64,000 nucleotides of DNA from JAOPZW01 sp963835295 (GTDB taxonomy: Bacteria; Actinomycetota; Thermoleophilia; Solirubrobacterales; Solirubrobacteraceae). Position numbers and translations under genes: made by a program. The notes under the pieces were generated by a model, which had not been told where the DNA came from, did not search any database, and worked only from the letters and a program-made list of their open reading frames with translations. Positions 24,963 to 33,464 of the stretch are shown here, one piece after another; the stretch's first letter is position 1, and each line of letters begins with the position of its first letter. The stretch lies in contig CAWIEX010000015.1 of assembly GCA_963835295.1 (NCBI GenBank), positions 62,001-126,000 on the forward strand. The letters are read 5' to 3'.

Positions 24963-25935
24963 GTGTCCTCGAGCATCGCGGTTTCGCCCCGCTCAACAGT
25001 GATCGAGAACGTCGCGGTGTAGCGCTCCCCCGGGGCGACAAGCGACAGGCGGTCGCCGCTGTTCAGCGCGTTGGTGGGCGCGGTCATCGGCTCGAAGCAG
25101 ATGACGTCGTCAGTCGCGGGCGCGAAGACCTGTGCGGCCGGATAGCCCTGCTCGAGCCGCACGGTGATGCGGCGCCCGCCGCCGGCGACGACGAACTGCG
25201 CCCCGTCGGGTACGTCGACGTAGCCGTCATCGAAGGTGCGCGTGCCCAGCAGGCCGGCTGCCGCGGCGACGGGCCGCGACGCGCCGGTGGGGATGGCGCG
25301 CGCATCGAGCTGGAGGTGGCGCATGGCCGGCAGCTCGACGTGCCAGTCCTCGCGCGCGACGCCGGCCAGGCGCAGGTAGGGATGAAAGCCGAAGGAGACC
25401 GGCACCGCGTGCTCGCCGGTGGCGGTCAGGGTGGTGCGCACGGTCAGGGTCCGCCGGCGTAGGCCGACGTCGAGCGCGAGGAGATGGGGGAACGGGAACG
25501 CCTCGAGGAGCTCGAGATGAGCACCGAAGTCGATCTCGGCCGAGAGCGCCCATGTGGCGTCGCCGTTGCCGTCCGCGGAGTGGCGCAGCGCCCAATGAGG
25601 CGAGCCGCCCAGCAGCCCATGGATCGGCAGCCCGTGCTCGTCGCGCGCGACCAAGGGCGAGTCGGGGCGCAGGCGCACCGCGGTCTCGTTGACGCGGTAG
25701 TCGTCGGCCGCGAGCCGGTTGGCCCACGGGTGCAGGAGCGGTATGCCCATGGTGGTGCCGCCGCGGGCGTAGCAATGCACGCCCAGGCCGCGGCCCAGGA
25801 GCTCCTCGCCCCTTCGCGCAGCGACGCGCCAAGCATCCCGGCGGTCGGGACGAAGGTGGCATCGAGGTGGGCGGAGGCCGAGCGCAGGCGGATCGCGTCA
25901 TGGCCCTCGACGCGTGTGGCGTGGGTGAGCGCCAT
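24959..25935 (-). pseudogene. Aldose 1-epimerase family protein, one frameshift
   Basis: From ATG 25935 the frame reads MALTHATRVEGHDAIRLRSA and FVPTAGMLGASLREG. One base appears to be missing near 25812, after which the second frame continues VHCYARGGTTMGIPLLHPWA to the TGA at 24959. Family motifs are present: NRLAADDYRVN, the His in LPIHGLLGGS, SFGFHPYLRL, and the catalytic Glu region VICFEPMTAPTNALN. Such enzymes interconvert sugar anomers in the cytosol. With one base restored the protein is full length (about 325 residues), so this may be a recent mutation or a sequence error. A GTAAC-type promoter precedes it. Confidence 0.82.
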
Positions 25936-25945
25936 GGCGACCCAG

Positions 25946-25970
25946 GTCTCCCGCGCTGACCCCCTGTTAC
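25946..25970 (-). promoter_or_regulatory. GTAAC-N15-GAGAC promoter motif
   Basis: On the minus strand GTAAC (25970-25966) and GAGAC (25950-25946) are 15 bases apart and 10 bases precede the epimerase ATG at 25935. It is back to back with the plus-strand copy at 25985. Confidence 0.55.
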
Positions 25971-25984
25971 GCCGGCCTAGCGCT

Positions 25985-26010
25985 GTAACAGCCGGCCGGC
26001 CATCCGGGAC
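25985..26010 (+). promoter_or_regulatory. GTAAC-N16-GGGAC promoter motif
   Basis: GTAAC and GGGAC are 16 bases apart, 29 bases before the ATG at 26040. That start also has AGGAG, so this transcript would have a leader, unlike the minus-strand copies. Confidence 0.5.
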
Positions 26011-26039
26011 TGCGACCCACCCCCGACCAGGAGACCCCG

Positions 26040-27208
26040 ATGGCAACCGCACCAAGTAGGACCCGCACCGAAGGCATGCCCGGCGTCAAGGGCAAGAACG
26101 TCCTCGTCACCGGCGGCAGCTCGGGCATCGGCCAGGCGATTGCCGTGCGCTTCGCCGAGCACGGCGCCAACGTCGCGATCAACTACCTGACGACACCGGA
26201 CGAGGCGGAGAGCACCGAGGAGCAGGTCCACGCCTGTGGTCACCGCGTGCGCCAGGAGGGCGTCCGCGATGTGCTCGTCCAGGGCGACGTCTCCGACGAG
26301 GACGACGTCATCATCATCGGCACCGGCGCGGGCGGCGGCACGCTGGCGCACCGCCTCGCCCCCACCGGCAAGCGCATCCTGCTGCTCGAGCGCGGCGGCT
26401 ATCTGCCCCGCGAGCCCGAGAACTGGGGTCCAAGGAGGTCTTCCTCTAGGAGCGCTAACTCAGCGGCGAGGAGTGGATCGACAAGGACGGCAATGCCTTC
26501 CGCCCCCACCAGCAGTACTTCGTCGGCGGCAACACGAAGTTCTACGGCGCGATCCTCTTCCGTCTGCGCGAGGGCGACTTCCACGAGGTCCGCCACCACG
26601 CGGGCGTCTCGCCGGCGTGGCCGCTGACCCATGACGACTTCGAGCCCTATTACACCGAGGCGGAGCGGCTGTACCTCGTCCACGGCGAGCGCGGCGAGGA
26701 CCCCACCGAGGCCCCCGCCTCCGGGCCGTTTCCCTACCCGGCCGTCTCGCACGAGCCGCGCATCCAGCAGCTCCACGACGACTTCGTCAAGACCGACCAT
26801 CACCCGTTCCACCTGCCGGTCGGCGTCGATCTCGACGAGAGCGACCCTGAGGGCGGGCGCTGCGTGCGCTGTGACCGCTTCGACGGCTTCCCGTGCCTGA
26901 CCGACGGCAAGGCCGACGCGCACGTCCTGTGCGTACGGCCCGCGATCAGGCGCGAGAACGTCACGCTGCGCACGCACGCGCGCGTCATGCGCCTGGAGAC
27001 CGATTCCAGCGGACGCTCGGTCACCGAGGTCGTGGTCGACCGCCGCGGGCGCCAGGAGCGCGACAGCGCCGACGTCGTCGTCGTCTCCTGCGGGGCCGTC
27101 GGTCAACCCGGCGCTGACGGTGATGGCCAACGCCCTGCGCGTCGGAGACCATCTCATCGATCGCCTCGACGTCACGATCGAGGCCGAGCTGCAGGAGTGG
27201 CGTCATGA
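26040..27208 (+). pseudogene. Chimeric pseudogene: SDR N-terminus joined to a GMC oxidoreductase
   Basis: The first 85 residues are a short-chain dehydrogenase (KGKNVLVTGGSSGIGQAIAV, INYLTTPDEAESTEEQV) of the glucose-1-dehydrogenase type. At about 26308 it runs directly into a GMC-type FAD domain (DDVIIIGTGAGGGTLAHRLA, LLLERGGYLPREPENW). The GMC part then has a frameshift near 26430, in-frame TAG and TAA at about 26448-26460, continues as FRPHQQYFVGGNTKFYGAIL through the Cys-rich ESDPEGGRCVRCDRFDGF, and loses its middle before a C-terminal piece VNPALTVMANALRVGDHLI. At least two deletions plus stops make it non-functional. The parents are usually separate neighbouring genes. Confidence 0.75.
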
Positions 27209-27675
27209 AGGCCCTGACCAAGCTCTCGAGCGCGATCGGCGACGGGCTCGTCGCCGGCTTCCTCGGCACCGCCGCGATGACGGTGTCGAGCACCCTCGAG
27301 GCGCGCCTGCGCCACCGCGCGGCGAGCACCGCGCCCGCGCGGGCGACGGCCAAGGCGCTGGGCATCGCCGAGTTCGAGGACGACATCGCCCGCGCGCGCT
27401 TCAACGACCTCTCGCACTGGGGCTACGGGACCGGGTGGGGCGTCGTGCGCGGGCTGCTGGGCGCGTCGGGCCTGGCGCCGGCGCGCGCGACCGCCGCCCA
27501 CGGCGCGGCGATCTGGGGCAGCACTGCCTTCACGCTCCCCGCCCTCGACATCGCCCCGCCGTTCATCTTCTGGGGCAGGCAGGAGGTCGCCATCGACCTC
27601 CTGCACCACACGGCCTACGCCGTCGCCACCGGCGTCGCCTACGACCTCGTGGCCGGCGGCCGCCGCGCGGCGTAG
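27205..27675 (+). CDS. Hypothetical membrane protein
   Basis: This 156-residue protein starts MKALTKLSSAIGDGLVAGFL and has three or four moderately hydrophobic stretches (GLVAGFLGTAAMTVSSTLEA; YGTGWGVVRGLLGASGL; GAAIWGSTAFTLPAL; TAYAVATGVAYDLVAGG). It resembles DUF1440/YagU-like inner-membrane proteins in overall style, without a diagnostic motif. Its ATG overlaps the end of the GMC pseudogene, where a companion membrane gene often follows. Function unknown. Confidence 0.6.
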   Translation: MKALTKLSSAIGDGLVAGFLGTAAMTVSSTLEARLRHRAASTAPARATAKALGIAEFEDDIARARFNDLSHWGYGTGWGVVRGLLGASGLAPARATAAHGAAIWGSTAFTLPALDIAPPFIFWGRQEVAIDLLHHTAYAVATGVAYDLVAGGRRAA

Positions 27676-27676
27676 G

Positions 27677-28267
27677 TCAGGGGCGCGCGAGCGCCGAGTA
27701 CTCCTCGTTGGGGAGCATGTTCGTGGCCATCGCCATGCGGTTGGTGAAGTTGTACATCGCCGCGATCTCCGCCACGTCCCACGCCTCCTCGAGGGTCAGG
27801 CCGGCCTCGAGGAGGCTCTGCAGGTCGGCCGCGCCGAGCTCCTGCGGGTGCAGCGTGACCTTCTCGGCGTAGGCGCAGATCGCCGTACGGCGCTCGTCGA
27901 GGCCCGCCCGCCGCCAGTCGAAGGCGATGCGCTCGCCGAGGACGGGGTCGCCGAGCGCCTCGCGCAACGCCGCGCCGTGGGCCACCAGGCAGTACAGGCA
28001 GCGGTTGGCCGCGCTGACCACGACGGCGATCATCTCGCGGTCGGCCGTGCCGAGGTTGTCGGTCGGCTCGTGCAGGGCGCGGAAGTGCTCGAACCACGCG
28101 CTCAGCCGCTCGGGCCGGAAGGCGTAGGCGCGGAAGACGTTGGGCACGAAGCCCAGCCGCTCGCGCGCCTTGGCGAACAGCCCCTGCAGGCGCTCGGGCA
28201 GCTCGGACTCCTCGGGGACGGGGAACAGCGAGCCGACATCGCCGGCCGTGCGCTCGGGCGTGGTCAT
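27677..28267 (-). CDS. Peroxidase-related alkylhydroperoxidase (CMD/AhpD-like)
   Basis: This 196-residue protein has the carboxymuconolactone-decarboxylase fold with the redox motif NRCLYCLVAHGAALREALGD (CxxC plus His) near the middle, and the typical start RLQGLFAKARERLGFVPNVF. Such proteins reduce peroxides using an external thiol donor. It converges on the membrane protein at 27675 with one base between. TAGCCT lies 6 bases before the ATG, so it is probably a leaderless, independently transcribed gene. Confidence 0.83.
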   Translation of the reverse strand: MTTPERTAGDVGSLFPVPEESELPERLQGLFAKARERLGFVPNVFRAYAFRPERLSAWFEHFRALHEPTDNLGTADREMIAVVVSAANRCLYCLVAHGAALREALGDPVLGERIAFDWRRAGLDERRTAICAYAEKVTLHPQELGAADLQSLLEAGLTLEEAWDVAEIAAMYNFTNRMAMATNMLPNEEYSALARP

Positions 28268-28273
28268 GCACGG

Positions 28274-28279
28274 AGGCTA
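28274..28279 (-). promoter_or_regulatory. -10 box TAGCCT of a likely leaderless transcript
   Basis: On the minus strand TAGCCT is followed by CCGTGC and the ATG at 28267. Confidence 0.5.
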
Positions 28280-28349
28280 CGAGCCGCGCGCGAACCGCGC
28301 GACGAGCCGGCCCGATTGCGCGTCGGCGGCGCCGCCCCGATCGCATGGG

Positions 28350-28827
28350 TCAGCGGTAGTCGGGGTTGGCGAAGTCGAAGCGACAGCCCGCGTCCCACGC
28401 CGAGCGCTGGTTGCCATGGGCCGGGATGCCGCCCACGTCCTTGAGCATCCGCGCCATGTGCAGCAGGTTCCAGGTCAGGAACGTCGTGTTGCGGACCTTC
28501 TCGATCGTCGTTGGGCGAGTTCAACGGCAGCCCGCCCCAGCCGTCGACCACGGTCTCGGCCGCGCCGGTGGCCCGGTCGACGAGGCTGATGCGCGCCAGC
28601 GACGAGAGCGTGCCCTGCTCGCACACGAGCAGCCGGCCGTCGGGGTGCAGGGCCATGCCGTTGGCGGCGTTGGCGTCGACGCGCAGCACGGAGACCTCGC
28701 CCGACGGGAGCGAGAGGCGCTTGATCGCCACTCCCGGCGCGGGTACCGACGTGAAGTACAGAGCGTCCTCGTCGGGCACGTAGACCGGGCCCTCGTGGGC
28801 GTCCACTTCCACCACCACCGCGGTCAT
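28350..28827 (-). pseudogene. Chimeric pseudogene: SMP-30 N-terminus joined to a flavoprotein C-terminus
   Basis: ATG 28827 starts an SMP-30/gluconolactonase-like protein: EGPVYVPDEDALYFTSVPAP, ANAANGMALHPDGRLLVCEQ and LNSPND, where the family would continue into its metal site. At about 28510 the frame is lost and a different frame reads TTFLTWNLLHMARMLKDVGG, then IPAHGNQRSAWDAGCRFDFA to a TGA at 28350. That tail is not SMP-30; it looks like the C-terminus of an NADPH-dependent FMN-reductase/flavodoxin-type protein. The middle of two genes thus seems to have been deleted. It follows the GH15 gene with a 4-base overlap. Confidence 0.6.
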
Positions 28828-30701
28828 GACGACTGCGCGGCTCGCGCCTGGTCGATCTCGTACGCCGCGGTGATGAACCCGATGTGGCTGTAGGCCTGCG
28901 GGAAGTTGCCGAGCTGCTCGCCCGTGGCGGTGTCGATCTCCTCGCCCAGCAGCCCGAGGTCGTTGGCGTGGCCGACGAGCTGCTCGAACAGGGCCTCTGC
29001 GCGCTCCACCTCGCCGGCCTTGGCCAGCGCGGAGACCAGCCAGAAGGTGCAGACCGCGAACGTGCCCTCCTCGCCGGAGAGGCCGTCGGCGTTGAGCCCC
29101 TCCTGGTTGCGGTAGCGCAGGACCATCCCGTCCTCGGTGAGCTCGCGCGCGACCGCCTCGATGGTCGAGCGCATGCGCCGGTCGGTGGCCGGGAGGAACC
29201 CGTAGATCACCATCAGCAGCGCCGCGGCGTCGAGGTCGTCGCTGTCGAAGGACTGCGCGTAGGCCTGCTTCGTCTCGCTCCAGCCGCGTTCGAGGATGGC
29301 GTCGCGGATGCGGTCGCGCTCGGCCACCCACGCTTCGAGGTTGGCGTGCCGGCCGAGCTTGGGCGCGATCTTCACGGCGCGATCCAGCGCCGTCCAGCAC
29401 AGGACCTTGGAGGACAGGTGGTGGCGCGGGTCGCCGCGCATCTCCCAGATGCCCGAGTCCGTCTCGCGCCAGCGCCGGACGGCGGTATCGGCCAGGTCGG
29501 CCACGAAGGCCTGGATCTCGGGGTGCATCTCGCCCAGACGGCCGTGGTAGACGTGCAGCGCGCTGAGCAGCTCGCCGTAGACGTCGAGCTGGGTCTGGTT
29601 CCAGGCGCCATCGCCCTCGCGCACCGGGCGCGAGTCGCGCCAGCCGCGCAGGTGGGTCAGCTCGCGCTCGGAGAGGTCGTGCTCGCCGCGGATCCCGTAC
29701 ATGATCTGCAGCGATCCGCCGCTGGCGCGGCCGCCGGCCGAGCTCGTCATGAACGAGATGAACTCCTCGGCCTCGTCCGAGCAGGCGCCGATGTAGAGCG
29801 CCTCGGTGGTCAGGCTGGCGTCGCGGATCCAGGCGTAGCGGTAGTCCCAGTTGCGCTCGCCGCCGACGCCCTCGGGCAGCGAGCACGTCGGCGCCGCGAC
29901 GATGGCGCCCGTGGGGCGGAAGGTCAGGCCCTTGAGCACGCGCGCGCTGAGCTGCACGAGCTCCTTGCGCGAGCCTTCGTAGACGTCGTGCTCGGCGTCC
30001 CAGGAGCGCCAGCCCTCGACGATGTCGTTGATGCGGGCAGCGACCTGCGCGGGCGCGCAAGGGACCGGGCGATCGTCATGGGCCGCGGCCCAGCGCAGCC
30101 CGAAGCCGATCCTCTCGCCCTCGCTCACCGTGAAGGTCGCGTGCATCGTCGCGTCCTCGATGCGCGCCGGGACCCCGGAGGACACGGCGATCTGGTTGGG
30201 GCCGCCGAAGGTGCGCCCGCCGTCCTCCGCCATGCGGAACAGCGGCCGCACGAGCCCGTACTCGGGCCGTGGCGCGAGCTCCATCCGCAACTCGACGCGG
30301 CCCGATACGCCCTCGACGGGGCGCAGCACCTCGTGCGGCGCGTTGCGCCCGAGGTCGTGGCCGCGCTGCCCGGGGGCGAAGGCCATCGCGTCGATCAGCC
30401 GCACGCTGCCGGTCGCGGTGGTGAAGGTGGTCTCGATGACCAGCGTGCCCGGCAGGTAGCGGCGTTCCGAGGTGCTCGACGCCGCCGGGGCGATCGACCA
30501 GTGCCCGGCGTTGGGATCGAGGATGCGGGCGAAGACCGCCGGCGAGTCGTAGTGGGGCATGCACAGCCAGTCGATCGACCCGTCGCGGTCGACCAGCGCG
30601 GCCGACGTGCAGTCGGCCAGCAGGCCGTAGGCGGCGATGGGCTGAAAGCCGGACGCGCGGCGCTCGGCGACGGTGGTGGCGGGCTCGGAGAGGATGCTCA
30701 T
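28824..30701 (-). CDS. Glycoside hydrolase family 15 (glucoamylase/trehalase-like)
   Basis: This 625-residue protein has the GH15 layout: an N-terminal beta domain starting YGLLADCTSAALVDRDGSID WLCMPHYDSP, then an (alpha/alpha)6 barrel from about residue 240 with the active-site segment GERNWDYRYAWIRDASLTTE, DVYGELLSALHVY and the late acid region GLSGEEGTFAVCTFWLVSAL. No signal peptide is seen, so it acts in the cytosol, as for bacterial trehalases and glucoamylases that turn over trehalose or glycogen-type glucans. A GTAAC-N15-GAGAC promoter lies 9 bases before the ATG, divergent from the antiporter promoter. Confidence 0.9.
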   Translation of the reverse strand: MSILSEPATTVAERRASGFQPIAAYGLLADCTSAALVDRDGSIDWLCMPHYDSPAVFARILDPNAGHWSIAPAASSTSERRYLPGTLVIETTFTTATGSVRLIDAMAFAPGQRGHDLGRNAPHEVLRPVEGVSGRVELRMELAPRPEYGLVRPLFRMAEDGGRTFGGPNQIAVSSGVPARIEDATMHATFTVSEGERIGFGLRWAAAHDDRPVPCAPAQVAARINDIVEGWRSWDAEHDVYEGSRKELVQLSARVLKGLTFRPTGAIVAAPTCSLPEGVGGERNWDYRYAWIRDASLTTEALYIGACSDEAEEFISFMTSSAGGRASGGSLQIMYGIRGEHDLSERELTHLRGWRDSRPVREGDGAWNQTQLDVYGELLSALHVYHGRLGEMHPEIQAFVADLADTAVRRWRETDSGIWEMRGDPRHHLSSKVLCWTALDRAVKIAPKLGRHANLEAWVAERDRIRDAILERGWSETKQAYAQSFDSDDLDAAALLMVIYGFLPATDRRMRSTIEAVARELTEDGMVLRYRNQEGLNADGLSGEEGTFAVCTFWLVSALAKAGEVERAEALFEQLVGHANDLGLLGEEIDTATGEQLGNFPQAYSHIGFITAAYEIDQARAAQSS

Positions 30702-30710
30702 GGGGCTCCC

Positions 30711-30735
30711 GTCTCGCCGCGCGGCGTCGAGTTAC
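30711..30735 (-). promoter_or_regulatory. GTAAC-N15-GAGAC promoter motif
   Basis: Minus-strand GTAAC (30735-30731) and GAGAC (30715-30711), then 9 bases to the GH15 ATG. The first element is one half of the palindrome GTTACGCGTAAC (30731-30742). Confidence 0.55.
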
Positions 30736-30737
30736 GC

Positions 30738-30763
30738 GTAACGGCAGGCAGGACCCCGGTGAC
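30738..30763 (+). promoter_or_regulatory. GTAAC-N16-GTGAC promoter motif
   Basis: Plus-strand GTAAC (30738-30742) and GTGAC (30759-30763) before the antiporter ATG at 30775. It shares the palindrome GTTACGCGTAAC with the divergent GH15 promoter. Confidence 0.45.
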
Positions 30764-30774
30764 TGCTCAGCGTC

Positions 30775-32055
30775 ATGGAGCTCACCTTCACGAACCTGCT
30801 CATCATCGTCGCGATCGGGTTCGCCGCCCCGCTCGGGCTCGGCTTCGTGCCGTCCGTGCGCGTCCCCTCGGTCGTGATCGAGATCGTGCTCGGCATCGTC
30901 GTCGGCCCTGCGGTCCTCGGGTGGGTCCACGTGGACGACCCCGTGCAGGTCTTCGCGACCATCGGGCTGGCCTACCTGCTCTTCCTGGCCGGCCTGGAGA
31001 TCGACTTCATGCGTTTGCGCGGCCACGTCCTGCGGCTTGCGCTGCTGGGCTTCGCCGTCTCGCTCGTGCTGGCGATCGTCGTCGGGCTGGCGCTGAAGGC
31101 GGGGGGCCTGGCCTCCCAGCCGCTGTTCGTGGCCATCGTGCTGTCCGCCACCTCGCTGGGGGTGCTCGTGCCGGTGCTCAAGGACTCCGACGAGATCGGC
31201 TCGACCTTCGGCCAGCTCGTCATCGCCGCGGGCACGATCGCCGACTTCGCCACCGTGATCCTGCTCTCGCTCTTCTTCTCGCGCGAGTCGGGCTCCACCG
31301 CGTCGAAGGTCATCCTGCTCGGCGGGCTGTTCGTGGTCGCCGTGCTCGTCGCCCTCCTCATCGCGGGCGTCGAGCACTCCCGGCGCCTGGGCGAGGTCCT
31401 GCGCCGCCTGCAGGACACCACCGCGCAGATCCGCATCCGCGCCGCCTTCGTCCTGCTCATCGGGCTCGCGGCGCTGGCCACCGAGCTCGGGCTCGAGGTC
31501 ATCCTCGGCGCGTTCATCGCCGGCGCGATCATCTCGCTCGTCGACCGCGACCGCGCCATGACGCACCCCGACTTCCGGCGCAAGCTCGAGGCCGCCGGCT
31601 TCGGGATCTTCATCCCGATCTTCTTCGTCACCACGGGCGTCAAGTACGACCTCGACGCCCTCACGGCCCACGCCTCGACCCTCCTGCACGTCCCGGTCTT
31701 CCTCGCCGCGCTGCTCATCGTGCGCGGCCTGCCGGCGCTCCTCTATGGCCCGGTCATCCCGCGCGAGCGCGTGCCCGTCGCGGTGCTCATGCAGGCGACG
31801 TCGCTGCCCTTCATCGTCGCCGCCACCGCCGTCGGCCTCGCGCTGGACGTGGTCACGCCGGCCAACGCCGCGGCGCTCATCGCCGCCGGCCTGCTCTCGG
31901 TGGTCATCTTCCCCGCGCTCTCCCTGGTGCTGCTCAGGCGCGACCCGAAGTGCTCGCGTGCCATCGACGAGGCGATGGCCGCGCGCGCGGCGGCTCAGCG
32001 GCGGCGCCCGGCGGCGAACGCGACCCCGACGGCCAACCAACCCGCGACCACGTAG
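30775..32055 (+). CDS. CPA2-family cation:proton antiporter
   Basis: The 426-residue protein has about 12 membrane helices and the Na_H_Exchanger pattern: VPSVVIEIVLGIVVGPAVLG, LLFLAGLEIDFMRLRGHVLR, and LSATSLGVLVPVLKD. Later come ELGLEVILGAFIAGAIISLV and the GFGIFIPIFFVTTGVKYDLD segment. It lacks the C-terminal TrkA-N domain of KefB-type members. It exchanges Na+ or K+ for H+ and would help in pH and osmotic stress. It shares a divergent promoter region with GH15 and overlaps the amino-acid permease at its 3' end (convergent, 61 bases). Confidence 0.9.
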   Translation: MELTFTNLLIIVAIGFAAPLGLGFVPSVRVPSVVIEIVLGIVVGPAVLGWVHVDDPVQVFATIGLAYLLFLAGLEIDFMRLRGHVLRLALLGFAVSLVLAIVVGLALKAGGLASQPLFVAIVLSATSLGVLVPVLKDSDEIGSTFGQLVIAAGTIADFATVILLSLFFSRESGSTASKVILLGGLFVVAVLVALLIAGVEHSRRLGEVLRRLQDTTAQIRIRAAFVLLIGLAALATELGLEVILGAFIAGAIISLVDRDRAMTHPDFRRKLEAAGFGIFIPIFFVTTGVKYDLDALTAHASTLLHVPVFLAALLIVRGLPALLYGPVIPRERVPVAVLMQATSLPFIVAATAVGLALDVVTPANAAALIAAGLLSVVIFPALSLVLLRRDPKCSRAIDEAMAARAAAQRRRPAANATPTANQPATT

Positions 32056-33422
32056 GGGAAGGCGTCGTAGGGCGAGTCGGGGACCGGGTAGACGTTGTGG
32101 TAGAGCACGTAGAGCGCCACGGCGATCCCGGCGAGCGGCAGCGCGAGCTCCAGGCGAGACCCGCGGGCGGCGAGGAAGCGGGTCGCCGCGACGTTGGTCA
32201 TGACGTACATGGTCAGCAGGCTGAGCGTGCCGATGGTGGCGAAGTAGAAGAACACGTCGATCGGCTTGGCCTTCGCGACGCCGAAGACGACGAGGATCGC
32301 CAGGTCCAGCGTCATGACGAAGGCCAGCCCGCCGGCCGGCGCGCCGGTCGACGAGACGACTGCCAGCCGGTGGTCGAGCAGCCGGTCGCGCCCGAGCGCG
32401 AAGAGCATGCGCGCAGCCACCGACGCGCAGCCCAGCCCAGCGCCGACCGCGCTGATGATGGCCGCGAGGTTCAGCACGTCGGCCATGCCCCGGCCCACGT
32501 AGCGCTGCGCGAGTTCCCCGATCGGCGCGGCCGAGGCGGCGAACGCGCGCACGCCCGCCGGGTCGGTGCCGAAGCCGAGGGTCTGCACCGCCACGCATGA
32601 CACGTAGAACACGCCGCCGAAGGCGATGGCGGCGATCATCGAGCGCGGGATCGCGCGCCGCGGATCGGTGGCCTCCTCGCCCAGCGACCCGGCGGACTCG
32701 AAACCGGCGAAGGACAGGAAGCCGAAGACGGAGGCCAGCGCGATGGTCGACAGCGTCGTCCCTGGCGGCGGCGCGAAGACCTCGAGCGTCATCCCGCGAC
32801 CGACAGGTGCCCCGCCGAAGACGAGCTTGCCGACGATGATCGCCATCAGCGCGAGGATGAGGGCGACCGACACGACCTCGAAGAGCAGCAGCGTGCGTGC
32901 CGCGGTGAGGATCGCGCGCGAGGCGATCAGCCACACGAGCGCCCAGCCGACCAGGGCGAGCGGCAGCCACGGCGCGTTCTCGGCGATCCCGGTGCTGTGC
33001 AGGAACGCCCGCCCGAAGACCGCGACAGCCGAGATCGAGACCACCGGGAAGATCAGGTAGGTCCCCAGCAGCGCCCAGCCGGCGACGAAGCCGGCGCGCG
33101 GGCCCAGCGCACCGCCGACGAACGCGTAGACCGACCCGGCGCTCGAGAACTCGGCCGACAGACGCGTGAAGCCGTAGGCCACGAGGCCCACGCCGATGGC
33201 GGCCACCACATAGGCCAGCGAGGCGGCGCGGCCCAGCAGGCCGGCGGCGGCGACACCGGTGATCGACATGGCGAGCGTCGGCGCCATCACGCCGATGGAG
33301 ACCGACAGGGTCGGGACCTGGCCGAGCTCGCGCCGGAGCCTTCCCCGCCGCGAGGTGGTTCCCGAGGTAGCTTCAGGCGGGGCGACGGCGCTGATGCGCG
33401 ACTCTACCCCCGCTTCGACCAC
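31995..33422 (-). CDS. APC-family amino-acid permease
   Basis: The protein has twelve hydrophobic helices and APC-type motifs: SVSIGVMAPTLAMSITGVAA at helix 1, YGFTRLSAEFSSAGSVYAFV, and GFLSFAGFESAGSLGEEATD, which is the substrate-gate region. It is probably a proton-driven importer of amino acids or amines. The start is uncertain; I used the GTG at 33422, since helix 1 requires residues upstream of the ATG at 33290 region and no better start is visible. It is divergent from the SDR gene at 33465 by only 42 bases. The C-terminus overlaps the convergent antiporter gene. Confidence 0.82.
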   Translation of the reverse strand: MVEAGVESRISAVAPPEATSGTTSRRGRLRRELGQVPTLSVSIGVMAPTLAMSITGVAAAGLLGRAASLAYVVAAIGVGLVAYGFTRLSAEFSSAGSVYAFVGGALGPRAGFVAGWALLGTYLIFPVVSISAVAVFGRAFLHSTGIAENAPWLPLALVGWALVWLIASRAILTAARTLLLFEVVSVALILALMAIIVGKLVFGGAPVGRGMTLEVFAPPPGTTLSTIALASVFGFLSFAGFESAGSLGEEATDPRRAIPRSMIAAIAFGGVFYVSCVAVQTLGFGTDPAGVRAFAASAAPIGELAQRYVGRGMADVLNLAAIISAVGAGLGCASVAARMLFALGRDRLLDHRLAVVSSTGAPAGGLAFVMTLDLAILVVFGVAKAKPIDVFFYFATIGTLSLLTMYVMTNVAATRFLAARGSRLELALPLAGIAVALYVLYHNVYPVPDSPYDAFPYVVAGWLAVGVAFAAGRRR

Positions 33423-33464
33423 GGATTCCAGCGCCCGTCTCCGGGTCGTTACGGTTGGCCCGCG

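Noticed and set aside
28884..32600. Very long plus-strand ORF (about 1238 codons) over GH15, antiporter and permease genes
   Set aside because: Composition is Arg/Gly/Ala-rich with no domain, and it overlaps three recognisable genes in other frames. It is a high-GC shadow frame.
30076..32970. Long minus-strand ORF (about 964 codons)
   Set aside because: It overlaps the GH15 and antiporter genes and has low-complexity charged translation. No motif supports it.
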